Positions 1-6,541 are shown, counted from the stretch's first letter. The stretch is DNA of 15,242 nt from Candidatus Altarchaeota archaeon (GCA_018897475.1 JAHIKS010000146.1:1-15242), one strand, 5' to 3'. Program-made: numbers and translations. Notes: a model not told the origin generated them from the sequence alone.

Positions 1-2
1 AG

Positions 3-221
3 CACGACGTGGATTCATACTGCTATGACCCCCACCCACTGCTTCCGGGCTACAGGTTGCACGTGGACGCGAAGGACACCATGAAGGAGATTAAGGACTC
101 GGTTAATAGGGTCGAGAAGGACTGGAAGGATTTTGGCAAGGCCATAACCAAGATAGCTGCAACCAAAACGGCTGCAACCAAGACAGCCGCAACCAAAAAG
201 AAGCCTGCTTCTAAGAAGTAA
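3..221 (+). CDS. 3' end of an unrecognised protein with Lys/Ala/Thr repeat tail (left-truncated)
   Basis: The reading frame is open to the left edge of the window, so this is probably the C-terminal part of a longer protein; an internal GTG at position 9 could also start it. The visible part has an aromatic/Pro-rich stretch (YCYDPHPLLPGY), then a charged helical segment (KEIKDSVNRVEKDWKDFGK). It ends in a basic tail of three five-residue units (IAATK, TAATK, TAATK) followed by KKPASKK. The tail resembles the low-complexity Lys/Ala/Pro tails of histone H1-like and other nucleic-acid-associated proteins, but that is only compositional. I do not recognise a family. It ends at TAA, about 70 bases before the next gene, which has its own promoter-like sequence. 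Confidence 0.6.
   Translation, partial: HDVDSYCYDPHPLLPGYRLHVDAKDTMKEIKDSVNRVEKDWKDFGKAITKIAATKTAATKTAATKKKPASKK
153..197 (+). repeat. three tandem 15-bp coding repeats (AATK units)
   Basis: Three consecutive 15-bp units share the core GCTGCAACCAA with third-position variation (GCT/GCC, AAA/AAG). They encode IAATK-TAATK-TAATK in the basic tail of the left-edge protein. Synonymous drift between units suggests an older coding expansion rather than a recent slippage event. Confidence 0.8.
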
Positions 222-238
222 CTCCTCTGGGAAAGATA

Positions 239-262
239 TTTATATGTGTTCCTATATATTTA
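239..262 (+). promoter_or_regulatory. TATA-rich promoter of the 292-1654 operon
   Basis: The sequence contains TTTATATG at 239-246 and CTATATATTTA at 252-262, upstream of the ATG at 292. The first box would place a transcript start near 268. That leaves a short leader containing GGTGGT (281-286), a possible ribosome-binding site 5 bases before the ATG. Inferred from position and composition only. Confidence 0.45.
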
Positions 263-291
263 TTGGAGTATATACATCTTTGGTGGTCATA

Positions 292-609
292 ATGGAGAAT
301 GAAAAGAGTCTTATGGATTTGTTTCTGCACAAAAAACCTGTCGGTATTCTGCTGAGCCTGAAGGATTCTGAAAGAAAATACGCATCGATTCTTGCAAAGG
401 AAACCGACTGCACCTATACGCATGCATTAAAGATACTCTCCACCATGGAGGGCCATGGCCTGGTCGAATTCAAGAAGGAGGGCAGGATAAAGGAGGTAAT
501 GCTTACAGACCTTGGGGCTGACATAGCCCACGACCTCGAAGGGGCCGTGAGGAGACTCGAGAGGCTTCCTGAGCCAAAGAAGGAGGAAGCCGAGGAGGAA
601 GAAGAATGA
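292..609 (+). CDS. small winged-helix transcription regulator
   Basis: A 105-residue protein. Residues about 10-85 have the helix pattern of an archaeal winged-helix DNA-binding domain (LLSLKDSERKYASILAKET, then the recognition-helix stretch TYTHALKILSTMEGHGLVEF, then a basic wing ending in VMLTDLGADIA). The LTDLG step after the wing is common in MarR/PadR-type archaeal regulators. The C-terminus is a long acidic tail (about 14 of the last 16 residues are E, K, P or A). I chose the ATG at 292, because the upstream in-frame ATG at 244 lies in the TATA-rich promoter and would add low-complexity residues. The stop overlaps the next start (ATGA, 606-609). It is probably the local regulator of the operon; its target is unknown. 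Confidence 0.75.
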   Translation: MENEKSLMDLFLHKKPVGILLSLKDSERKYASILAKETDCTYTHALKILSTMEGHGLVEFKKEGRIKEVMLTDLGADIAHDLEGAVRRLERLPEPKKEEAEEEEE

Positions 610-1151
610 ACTATTCTCTTCTCCTTGCGAGCTACGGTCTAACGGACACGGATCTGATACTGGTCGGAATCCTCCTGTTCATGGTCGTTCTACTATCTCT
701 GGTTATCGGGTTCAGGAGCAGGTACACCCGAATCGGCAAATCTGTCAGGGGGTGCTCCAACGAGCTGAAAAAGCACCAGAAGCTGATAGAATTCGCCGAG
801 GCGAAAATCAGGAAGTACGAGTCCACCGGTTCGGCCGAGGAGCTGGAACACTGGAGCGGAATCGAGGACGAACTCAGCGCACTCGCTGACTTGCCAAGCA
901 TCGAGGACGCCGGGGAAGAGATAATACTCAGAACCCATATAGCCCAGTCCAGGAAGGACTACGTCGATGTTTCCGCAACCAAGGAGAGCATCGTAGTGGG
1001 CATAAGGGACAAGGAGAACATTCCCGTAAGCGTCATCTATGGGATTCCCACCGTCATAAACCCCAGCAAGCTTATTGTAACCTACAAGGGCAACACCCTG
1101 GAGATTCACGCCCCCAAGGAACTGCTGAAGGCGGAAGAAAAGAAGGAATAA
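606..1151 (+). CDS. membrane-anchored protein with an Hsp20-like (alpha-crystallin) C-terminal domain
   Basis: 181 residues. One strong membrane segment (about 16-36, LILVGILLFMVVLLSLVIGF) is followed by basic residues, so the bulk is likely cytoplasmic. Residues about 45-100 are a charged, probably coiled-coil linker. The C-terminal part (about 100-175) resembles a diverged small heat-shock domain: an alternating strand pattern (DYVDVSATKESIVVGI), then an IP..INPSKLIVTYKGNTLEIHAPK ending that parallels the family's 'vdpdkikAkykNGvLeItlPK' signature. The match is from memory and the domain is degenerate, so it could be another beta-sandwich. The gene overlaps the regulator before it by 4 bases and is 2 bases from the next gene, indicating co-transcription. 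Confidence 0.6.
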   Translation: MNYSLLLASYGLTDTDLILVGILLFMVVLLSLVIGFRSRYTRIGKSVRGCSNELKKHQKLIEFAEAKIRKYESTGSAEELEHWSGIEDELSALADLPSIEDAGEEIILRTHIAQSRKDYVDVSATKESIVVGIRDKENIPVSVIYGIPTVINPSKLIVTYKGNTLEIHAPKELLKAEEKKE

Positions 1152-1153
1152 AG

Positions 1154-1654
1154 ATGCTGCAACCAATCGCTATCAACGGCATCGGTGGAATTCTGCTGCT
1201 TATGATTGGACTCCTTAGTCTGATTCTCATAGCCATCATCTTCAGTGATTCAAGAACCCACAAAGAGCTTGAGACCGAGGCAGGGGAGGGTGCCGCAGAT
1301 GCGAAGAAGGCATCCGCAAAGCTTAAGAAGCTTTCCACCCGGGCCGAAAAAATGAGAAAGGAGCTCCACGGCAGGGAGAAGAAAGAGGTACTGACCGAGA
1401 TGGGCAGGATAAGCAAGCTCTGGAGGTCCCGAAGGGAGCGCCTGAGGATGGGCATCTGGGAGAAGATAGAGGCGGAACCAAAGGAGCTCAAAGACATGAA
1501 GAAAAAAAGGGAGGAGATGAGCGACCTCATAGACCGGGCAAAGGCAAAATATCATAAAAGAGAGCTCGACGAGAAAAGCTTCAGGGAGATAGTGTCCAGC
1601 TACCAGAAGGAGCTCATGGAACTCAACCTCAGGATACGGGAGCTTGAAAAGTAA
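1154..1654 (+). CDS. membrane-anchored coiled-coil protein
   Basis: 166 residues. An N-terminal hydrophobic segment (about 10-30, GGILLLMIGLLSLILIAIIF) is followed by about 130 highly charged residues predicted as a long coiled coil (heptad-like Leu/Ile/Ala spacing with abundant K, E and R). The last 35 residues (KYHKRELDEKSFREIVSSYQ and onward) follow a pattern seen at the end of many archaeal membrane proteins of unknown function, where a 'KY.kreldE..fre' helix resembles a SHOCT-type helical hairpin. It has the same plan as its upstream neighbour (one membrane anchor plus a cytoplasmic coiled coil), suggesting the two form a membrane complex. Function unknown. Confidence 0.65.
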   Translation: MLQPIAINGIGGILLLMIGLLSLILIAIIFSDSRTHKELETEAGEGAADAKKASAKLKKLSTRAEKMRKELHGREKKEVLTEMGRISKLWRSRRERLRMGIWEKIEAEPKELKDMKKKREEMSDLIDRAKAKYHKRELDEKSFREIVSSYQKELMELNLRIRELEK

Positions 1655-1667
1655 GAATTATAATTCT
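1654..1667. other. 14-bp perfect palindrome between convergent genes
   Basis: AGAATTATAATTCT is self-complementary and starts within the stop codon of the forward coiled-coil gene, 25 bases before the end of the reverse gene at 1692. It may act as part of a bidirectional transcription end or be chance in an AT-rich spacer. No long T-tract accompanies it. Confidence 0.3.
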
Positions 1668-1691
1668 CGTTAAAACCCCCAACTAAACTTC

Positions 1692-2207
1692 TCACTCAAA
1701 TTCTTCCAGCTTAGAATCCTTCGCCTTCCTCTTCTGCCTCGCTGTTGAAACCAGCATATTCCAACCGAACGCAATCCTCTCAAGATAATTCGTAAACGTC
1801 AGCGACTCGTTGAGAATCAGCGCCCTGCCCCTCCTCATCCCTGCTTCAATCTCCCTCTCCCTCTTCAGCAGGCCGAACCTCACGAGCTTGGGAATAATCT
1901 TGTTCTCCAATGTAGAGCGGGAGTAGCCGGTCTCCTTCAGGAACCCGGATATCTCATTCTTCGTCACCCTTCCATCCTTGAGAATAAGCCTTACGAAGGC
2001 GCCCGCAACCTTAAAGTAGGTGGGCTGATACTTCTTTGGGAATATGAAGTCAACAATATCATCAACCTCCCAGATGACGGTCTTCTCCAGCCCCCCCTTG
2101 TCCTTTACCTCCGAGCCGTAGTGCTTCGGCAGATACAGGCTCTCAGCAACCGGGATACCCTTCGACACCGGGAGCTTCGGATTCGGATTGCCTGGCTTTT
2201 TGGCCAT
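1692..2207 (-). CDS. winged-helix DNA-binding protein of unknown target
   Basis: 171 residues from the ATG at 2207. The first 60 residues are Pro/Lys-rich (PGNPNPKLPVSKGIPVAES) and probably flexible. Residues about 65-135 look like a winged helix: a helix (FVRLILKDGRVT), a helix-turn-helix (KNEISGFLKETGYSRSTLENKIIPKLVRFGLLKRE), and a basic wing with MRRGRALIL. The C-terminus is basic then acidic. No ligand domain is visible. It is divergent from the 51-residue CCP-motif gene across a 43-base spacer, so it could regulate that gene. Function is inferred from fold only. Confidence 0.65.
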   Translation of the reverse strand: MAKKPGNPNPKLPVSKGIPVAESLYLPKHYGSEVKDKGGLEKTVIWEVDDIVDFIFPKKYQPTYFKVAGAFVRLILKDGRVTKNEISGFLKETGYSRSTLENKIIPKLVRFGLLKREREIEAGMRRGRALILNESLTFTNYLERIAFGWNMLVSTARQKRKAKDSKLEEFE

Positions 2208-2250
2208 GTAATTTATTAAGATGGAGTGCTAAATATTGAAAGGATAAAAA

Positions 2251-2406
2251 ATGACAGTTGTATATCTTTGCACCGGGAAGGACTGCTGCCCAATCGTTGA
2301 TGTTTCTGAGGAATCAGTAAAGATCGGCGAGGATGGCAACCTCTGCACCCTCACAAAGGAGCAGTGGGAAACCCTGAAGGAGAAGGTAAAGACGGGAGAG
2401 CTATAG
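2251..2406 (+). CDS. 51-residue CCP-motif small protein
   Basis: The ORF runs from ATG at 2251 to TAG at 2404-2406. It has a vicinal cysteine pair near the N-terminus (LCTGKDCCPIVDV), an IGEDGNLCTL strand-turn, and a C-terminal amphipathic helix (KEQWETLKEKVKTGEL). The pattern 'CCP.v.......IgedG....Lt.eqw..L' matches a small protein type I recall from archaea and anaerobic bacteria; its function is unknown to me. The clustered cysteines (Cys7, Cys12, Cys13 and Cys32) suggest metal or redox binding. It has 7 bases of A-rich sequence before the ATG and a TATA-like AATTTATTAAG (2210-2220) about 30 bases upstream. Its stop lies in the palindrome CTATAG shared with the reverse gene's stop. Confidence 0.7.
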   Translation: MTVVYLCTGKDCCPIVDVSEESVKIGEDGNLCTLTKEQWETLKEKVKTGEL

Positions 2407-3018
2407 GATTCTCGTCCCCTTCGTTTTTTTGTTATTCAGTATTTCTTTTATTCTCTCTGGATGTTTTCCATTTATTATCCAAACCTCAAGACCCGAGTCC
2501 TTTACAAAGCCGGGGAATTCCCTGTCCAGGCAGGAGCTCTCCATCGCGGATAATTCCTCCGTTGTCACCTCCGGAATCAGCTTTGCCTCCCCCTTATTCG
2601 GGTCTGCTGTAGCATCCCCCTTCTTCGGGTCCGCCGTGAAGACGCCGTCCACGTCCTTCAAGATGATGAGCCGCTTTGCCCCTCTCTCCTTCGCAATATA
2701 AGCGGCAATGGAGTCCGAGGTTACGTCCCAGCTCGCCTTCAGGTTCTCATCATCCAGCAACGCAGCACAGTCAAAAATCTCGCCCTTGAAGAACTCCCCT
2801 ATCAGCACCCCGGTCTGCTGCATCGCAAGGATTGCAAGCCTGTGGGCAATTCTCTCATCAAGCCTGAATTCCCTGTCAATCCCCCTGACAGTATCAGCGA
2901 ATTCCCCCCCTCCGGGGACGACGAGAATTCCCCCCATCTCATTCAGCTCATCGCACAGCCTCTCCAGCACACCCTGGTCCCTGCACAGGCTGCCCCCGAC
3001 CTTCACGACCGTTTCCAT
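2401..3018 (-). CDS. mfnE: amino-acid-kinase-fold phosphotransferase, MfnE-like
   Basis: 205 residues. It starts with the fold's phosphate-binding motif (VVKVGGSL, residues 4-11) and a second Gly loop (VVPGGGEFAD). In the middle are the nucleotide-site signature SWDVTSDSIAA and LKDVDGVFTADP, characteristic of the archaeal UMP-kinase-like group COG2054. Studied members (MfnE) phosphorylate a furan-methyl phosphate to the pyrophosphate in methanofuran biosynthesis. No other methanofuran or methanogenesis gene is in the window, so substrate assignment is inference; another small phosphorylated substrate is possible. The ATG overlaps the upstream permease stop by one base, making it the last gene of a four-gene operon. 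It contains a duplicated nine-residue insert (see 2585-2638). Confidence 0.7.
   Translation of the reverse strand: METVVKVGGSLCRDQGVLERLCDELNEMGGILVVPGGGEFADTVRGIDREFRLDERIAHRLAILAMQQTGVLIGEFFKGEIFDCAALLDDENLKASWDVTSDSIAAYIAKERGAKRLIILKDVDGVFTADPKKGDATADPNKGEAKLIPEVTTEELSAMESSCLDREFPGFVKDSGLEVWIINGKHPERIKEILNNKKTKGTRIL
2585..2638 (-). repeat. 27-bp tandem duplication inside the MfnE-like gene
   Basis: Two adjacent 27-bp units (2585-2611 and 2612-2638) match at 22 of 27 positions. They encode TADPKKGDA and TADPNKGEA. The insertion falls just after VDGVF, where related kinases have a single short loop next to the nucleotide site. The frame is kept. Confidence 0.8.
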
Positions 3019-4238
3019 CAGATGACCACCCCTGAGTAAAATATTATCAATGGAACGAGAAGAACGCCCATGAGATGGCTCCTCTTAATCCCCGTCAACG
3101 GCGCAACCAGTCCCAGTGACGTTGCCGTAAACAAAACAAGCAGCCCAAACGGCCCTGTAATCAATAAGACAAGAAGCACAAGCATCCCGATTATAACGAC
3201 GGATATTCTGTGGTAGGGGATTCTCGTTATCAGATGCAGGAACCTCTTCCCTATGAACAGGGCAAGCAGCGACGAGATCGAGATGGCTATTAGGGCAACG
3301 GAGATGAGTAGCACGAGCTCGTTGAGTCCGAAGCTCTCAAGAAACCTGCTTATTGCAACTGCCGCCCCTGACCTGGCCTTGTCTATGGTGTAGAGGGAGA
3401 GGATTGAGAATATGGCAACGGCGGTATTTATCCCGCCGACCGAGACGAGGAATTCTCTGGCATCCCTCTTCCTGGTTATCTCCTGGGCCATGACCGTTGC
3501 CTGAGAAGCCCCCACCCCTGGAAGGGTCCCCACCAGCAGGCTCGAGAAGAAGGACTTGATTACCCCGCTCACGACAAGGCCCCTGTCAATCACTCCAATC
3601 CAGCTCTCCTGCGGCGGGATTATGCTCTTATCCCCCAGGCTCATCAGGAGCGTGGGAATCCCAAAGAGGCCCGTGAAGATAGGAAAGAACAGGATTGTCA
3701 GCGGGGCCACGGGGTTGTCCCAGAGCAACAGCCCGAGAATTCCCGAGAATATAACTACCAGCAATGCCCACCTTCGGTTCTTCCTCTCGGTGGCTATCAT
3801 AACCGCCAGTATTGCGAGAAGGATTAGGTGGATGTGGGATTTTATCGCCCCGTAGAATACCGGCAGGGCCCAGATGAGCACCGGGCTCGCCATGACAAAA
3901 ATCAGGGTGACCCAGACCCCGCCCAGAACCGTGAGATACAGGGCCTCGAGACCCTTCCCCTGCAGCAACATCCTGTGCCCGGGCAGCACAGAAAGCGCTG
4001 TCGCGCCCTCCGGGGCCCCGAGGAATATGGATGGTATAAAGTCCAGAATCGTATGGGTCACCGCCATGGCTATTATGAATGATGCCACGGCATGGGTGGG
4101 AATATCGTATGTAATTAACACAGACCCGAAGCCAAGGAGAGCAACGCAGACATTGTTAACATGAATCCCCGGAATCAGGCCGGTAAAGATTCCCGCCGTT
4201 ATTCCAAGCAAGGTAAGTGACAGAATCTCGAAAAACAT
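3018..4238 (-). CDS. TctA/DUF112-type membrane permease
   Basis: 406 residues with about ten hydrophobic segments. Two repeated signature loops mark the tripartite-tricarboxylate-transporter large subunit family in its archaeal form (COG1784): GLIPGIHVNN near the N-terminus and VGTLPGVGASQATVMAQEI in the middle. The bacterial TctA works with the small membrane protein TctB and the binding protein TctC; neither is visible here, and the substrate is unknown. I chose the ATG at 4238, one base after the upstream TAA, over an in-frame TTG at 4250 that would overlap that gene. It lies between two OB-fold proteins and a kinase in a continuous operon, which suggests these replace the missing partners (inference). 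Confidence 0.8.
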   Translation of the reverse strand: MFFEILSLTLLGITAGIFTGLIPGIHVNNVCVALLGFGSVLITYDIPTHAVASFIIAMAVTHTILDFIPSIFLGAPEGATALSVLPGHRMLLQGKGLEALYLTVLGGVWVTLIFVMASPVLIWALPVFYGAIKSHIHLILLAILAVMIATERKNRRWALLVVIFSGILGLLLWDNPVAPLTILFFPIFTGLFGIPTLLMSLGDKSIIPPQESWIGVIDRGLVVSGVIKSFFSSLLVGTLPGVGASQATVMAQEITRKRDAREFLVSVGGINTAVAIFSILSLYTIDKARSGAAVAISRFLESFGLNELVLLISVALIAISISSLLALFIGKRFLHLITRIPYHRISVVIIGMLVLLVLLITGPFGLLVLFTATSLGLVAPLTGIKRSHLMGVLLVPLIIFYSGVVI

Positions 4239-4239
4239 C

Positions 4240-4623
4240 TTAAATCTCAACCCAATTCGCGACTATCTCAATTTCCCTCTCCCACTCGCTGACCTCCCCC
4301 CTGACACAGAGCTCATCCCCCTCCAGAACGTCATAGACATCAATCCTGTATCTGGCCAGGTTCTCTGCGGTATCATTGAATATGGCCGCCTTTATCCCCC
4401 CGGTCTCGTCCCTTATCCCCAGGAAGACATGGTCGCCATCAGACACGAATTTCTCTGTAACCCTGCCGCAGACCCTGACTGCCCTGTTCAGGTCGTCAAT
4501 GGTTATGTCGCCTATATCCATTGGTTTGGATTCCAGCTCCAGATTCCTGGAAACAAGAAATAGCATCACCATCCCGGCCAGGAAGCACACTATTGCAACC
4601 TTTCTCAGAGACCTTTCCCTCAT
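4240..4623 (-). CDS. membrane-anchored OB-fold protein
   Basis: 127 residues. A basic N-terminus (MRERSLRK) precedes one hydrophobic segment (about 9-25), so by the positive-inside rule the rest should face outside the cytoplasm. Residues about 47-127 form an OB-fold of the tRNA-anticodon/nucleic-acid-binding type: VRVCGRVTEKF, VFLGIRDETGGIKAAIFN, LEGDELCVRGEVSEWEREIEI. The hydrophobic helix is a membrane anchor, because no clear cleavage site or lipobox follows. It overlaps the upstream lipoprotein by 4 bases (ATGA). It may bind nucleic acid, nucleotide or another ligand for the adjacent permease; which one is not shown. Confidence 0.75.
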   Translation of the reverse strand: MRERSLRKVAIVCFLAGMVMLFLVSRNLELESKPMDIGDITIDDLNRAVRVCGRVTEKFVSDGDHVFLGIRDETGGIKAAIFNDTAENLARYRIDVYDVLEGDELCVRGEVSEWEREIEIVANWVEI

Positions 4624-5054
4624 TTTACCTCGACAACATCCGCCTCAATCTCGTTCTCGAATGAGTATCTACCAACCTGTTTTGTCTTATGGAAAATTCC
4701 CTCCACCATTACCTCATCGCCATCTCGAATCTTTAGATGCCCCCAGGCGAACACGCTGAGTTCCCCCCCTTTGTCCCCTAGAGTGAAGGTCGTATAATTA
4801 TTTTCCGCCGCCGACGTCCTGAAATCAACCTCGCTCACATAACCTGTCACCTCGACCCCCTTCAGGTTGCAGCGGTTCCGGTTCTCCAGTATTAAGGATA
4901 CTGAGTCGCACACGCCATCTGTCGCAAAACAGAGCCCGCTGTCAGAGACCTCTCTTCCATCGGGGCAAAAGTACCGTGCTCTCCCCTCACTCAGACATCC
5001 CCCGCTCACGGAAAACACCAAAAGAGCCAGGACGAGCAACGGCCTCGAATCCAT
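4620..5054 (-). CDS. predicted lipoprotein with an OB-fold
   Basis: 144 residues. The N-terminus is a signal peptide ending in a lipobox-like VSGGC with the lipid-accepting Cys at 20, so the protein is probably anchored outside the membrane. Residues about 28-45 carry a YFCPDGREVSDSGLC segment, a Cys-bounded motif common in archaeal surface proteins. Residues about 66-143 form an OB-fold (VEVTGYVSEVDF, YTTFTLGDKGGELSVFAWG, IRDGDEVMVEGIFH). It is the first gene of the operon with a second OB-fold protein, the permease and the kinase. A TATA-like box on the reverse strand (about 5072-5082) lies about 25 bases upstream of the ATG. Confidence 0.75.
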   Translation of the reverse strand: MDSRPLLVLALLVFSVSGGCLSEGRARYFCPDGREVSDSGLCFATDGVCDSVSLILENRNRCNLKGVEVTGYVSEVDFRTSAAENNYTTFTLGDKGGELSVFAWGHLKIRDGDEVMVEGIFHKTKQVGRYSFENEIEADVVEVK

Positions 5055-5125
5055 GGTTAGTTATTTACTCCTGAATAAAAATCCCGGCAGTGACCCATTT
5101 TAAGAACTCAATCCCATTCTATAGC
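5055..5125. promoter_or_regulatory. divergent promoter region, OB-fold operon and aIF2-alpha operon
   Basis: A 71-base spacer separates divergent starts. GAATAAAAATCCC (5072-5084) reads as a TATA-like box on the reverse strand, about 25 bases from the ATG at 5054. CATTTTAAG (5095-5103) is a TATA-like box about 26 bases before the forward ATG at 5126. Both spacings fit leaderless archaeal transcripts. Assigned from spacing and composition only. Confidence 0.45.
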
Positions 5126-5920
5126 ATGACGAAGAAGGACGCGTATCCCGAAAAGGGGGAATTTATTCTGGTTACTGTAAAGGAGGTCTTCAAGCAGGGG
5201 GCATTCGTCACTGTGGACGAATACGGGGACAAGAAGGGTATGCTGCACATATCGGAAATCTCCCTGAAGTGGGTCCGCAACATCCGCGACTATGTTAAAG
5301 AGGGGCAGAAGGTCGTTCTCAAGGTCCTGAACGTGAACCCTGAAAGGGGTCATATAGACCTTTCTCTCAGGAGAGTGAACGACGCGCAGAGGAAGGAGAA
5401 GCTCTACGAAGTCAAGCAGAAGCAGAGGACCAAGAGAATAATGGAACTTCTCACCAAGGAGCTGAAGCTCTCGAAGAAGGACATGGAGGATGAGATTCTC
5501 TCGAAGCTCAAGGACTATACCTCCCCCTACGACGGCTTCGAGGCCATCTCGGGAGAGAACGAGCTGATTGAAAAGCTCGGGTTCAAGAAGGAACTTAGGG
5601 TAAAGCTCCTTGACATCATCACCAAGAACGTGAAGACCCCGTTCGTTGTGGTTACCGGCTTCGTGGAGCTGAGAAGCCATGCTCCCGACGGGGTGGACGT
5701 AATCAGGGATTCTTTAACCAAGATTCAGAAATCTGGCTCAAAGGAAGAGATAGACGTGAGCTATGTATCAGCCCCCATCTACAGGGTGAAGGTCAAGGCA
5801 GAGGACTACAAGAGCGCCGAGAAGCTGCTTCACAAGTCCACCAACAGAGGAATCGAGCACATGGAGAAGAATCAGGGCAGGGGGGAGTTCCACAAGGAGA
5901 TTCCTGAGAAGCAGAAATGA
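5126..5920 (+). CDS. translation initiation factor aIF2 subunit alpha
   Basis: 264 residues, the usual length for the archaeal factor. aIF2 delivers initiator Met-tRNA to the small ribosomal subunit; the alpha subunit stabilises tRNA binding. Residues about 6-85 are an S1 RNA-binding domain (GEFILVTVKEVFKQGAFVTV, GMLHISEIS, VRNIRDYVKEGQKVVLKVL, GHIDLSLRRV). About 90-170 is the helical domain (SPYDGFEAIS), and about 175-255 is the alpha-beta domain that contacts the gamma subunit (VTGFVELRSHAPDGVDVI, YRVKVKAEDYKSAE). I chose ATG 5126; an upstream GTG at 5090 would add residues the family lacks. Its stop overlaps the nop10 start by 4 bases, an arrangement conserved widely in archaea. Confidence 0.95.
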   Translation: MTKKDAYPEKGEFILVTVKEVFKQGAFVTVDEYGDKKGMLHISEISLKWVRNIRDYVKEGQKVVLKVLNVNPERGHIDLSLRRVNDAQRKEKLYEVKQKQRTKRIMELLTKELKLSKKDMEDEILSKLKDYTSPYDGFEAISGENELIEKLGFKKELRVKLLDIITKNVKTPFVVVTGFVELRSHAPDGVDVIRDSLTKIQKSGSKEEIDVSYVSAPIYRVKVKAEDYKSAEKLLHKSTNRGIEHMEKNQGRGEFHKEIPEKQK

Positions 5921-6090
5921 AGTCAAGGATTCACAGGTGCGCGGGCTGTGGGAAATATACTCTAAAGGACAAGTGCCCGGACTGCGGAGGAAGCGCTATC
6001 GGTTCGAAACCTGCAAGATTCTCGCCGCAGGACCCCTACGGCAAATACAGGAGACGGATGAAAAAAGAGATTGAAAGGAATTCTCATTAA
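5917..6090 (+). CDS. nop10: H/ACA ribonucleoprotein protein Nop10
   Basis: 57 residues. The protein starts MKSRIHRCAGCGKYTLKDKC, and its four cysteines (CAGC...CPDC) form the zinc ribbon of archaeal Nop10. The C-terminal RFSPQDPYGKYRR is the family signature that contacts the Cbf5 pseudouridine synthase. Nop10 is a core part of the complex that makes guide-RNA-directed pseudouridines in rRNA. It starts inside the aIF2-alpha stop (ATGA), so it is translationally coupled. Its 3' end overlaps the following JAMM gene by 20 bases if that gene starts at TTG 6071. Confidence 0.93.
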   Translation: MKSRIHRCAGCGKYTLKDKCPDCGGSAIGSKPARFSPQDPYGKYRRRMKKEIERNSH

Positions 6091-6445
6091 GCGTGACGCT
6101 CTGGAGTTCATCCTCGGCGTCTCTAGAGAGGTCTATCCCAAGGAGTTCAGCGCACTTCTTCGGGGCACCAAAGAGGCCATAGGCGAGGTTCTTATAATCC
6201 CCGGCACGGTATTCGGTAACAGGTTCGCAAGCACCCCGCTGTACAGGGCGCCCATCGACTACTCGATAATAGGCAGCGTCCACTCCCACCCCGGCAACAG
6301 TTTCAAACCCTCCGGGGCAGACATAAGATTCTTCAGCAAGACGGGCTTCGTGCACCTTATCTTGCGACAGCCCTACAAGAGCATGGAGGATGTTGCAGCA
6401 TACGACAAGCAAGGCAACCGCATTGAGCTGGGAGTAGGGGAATAG
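6071..6445 (+). CDS. JAMM/MPN+ domain metalloprotease-like protein
   Basis: About 124 residues. The complete JAMM zinc motif is present: Glu25 (YPKEF), His71-Ser-His73, Ser81 and Asp84 in HSHPGNSFKPSGAD, which fits HxH-x7-S-x2-D. Archaeal single-domain JAMM proteins remove ubiquitin-like SAMP modifiers from targets (shown for Haloferax HvJAMM1), so that role is possible here. No SAMP or E1-like gene is in the window. The TTG at 6071 is the likely start: the domain begins almost at once (ILIKRDALEFIL), and no ATG or GTG is available before the Glu. It overlaps nop10 by 20 bases, making this the third gene of the translation and RNA-processing operon. Confidence 0.85.
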   Translation: MKGILIKRDALEFILGVSREVYPKEFSALLRGTKEAIGEVLIIPGTVFGNRFASTPLYRAPIDYSIIGSVHSHPGNSFKPSGADIRFFSKTGFVHLILRQPYKSMEDVAAYDKQGNRIELGVGE

Positions 6446-6482
6446 CCATCTTTAATTTCCTGTTTCTATATTCTATTTACAC

Positions 6483-6502
6483 GCCCGCATAGGGTATCCT
6501 GG
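6483..6502 (+). repeat. 5' tRNA-Arg fragment with 9-base deletion
   Basis: GCCCGCATAGGGTATCCTGG equals the start of the intact tRNA gene (6623-6651) with nine D-loop bases missing. The first 14 bases are identical to 6623-6636. No matching 3' acceptor half follows before the real tRNA, and the D-stem and anticodon arm cannot be drawn, so it is not a functional tRNA by itself. Confidence 0.8.
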
Positions 6503-6504
6503 CA

Positions 6505-6525
6505 TCAACTGTCACGGTCAGTTGA
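6505..6525 (+). other. perfect 7-bp hairpin (first)
   Basis: TCAACTG at 6505-6511 pairs with CAGTTGA at 6519-6525 around the 7-base loop TCACGGT. The loop size is that of an anticodon arm, but the second loop base is C, not the invariant U of tRNA. Confidence 0.7.
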
Positions 6526-6541
6526 CACCCGGGACGAGTTT

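Noticed and set aside
693..1166. 157-residue reverse ORF over the Hsp20-like gene
   Set aside because: The forward frames form an operon with ATGA overlap and membrane and domain patterns; the reverse frame shows none and has no promoter.
4239..4250. TTG start for the permease at 4250
   Set aside because: It would lie inside the preceding coding sequence, while an ATG follows the TAA stop by one base, matching the tight spacing of the operon.
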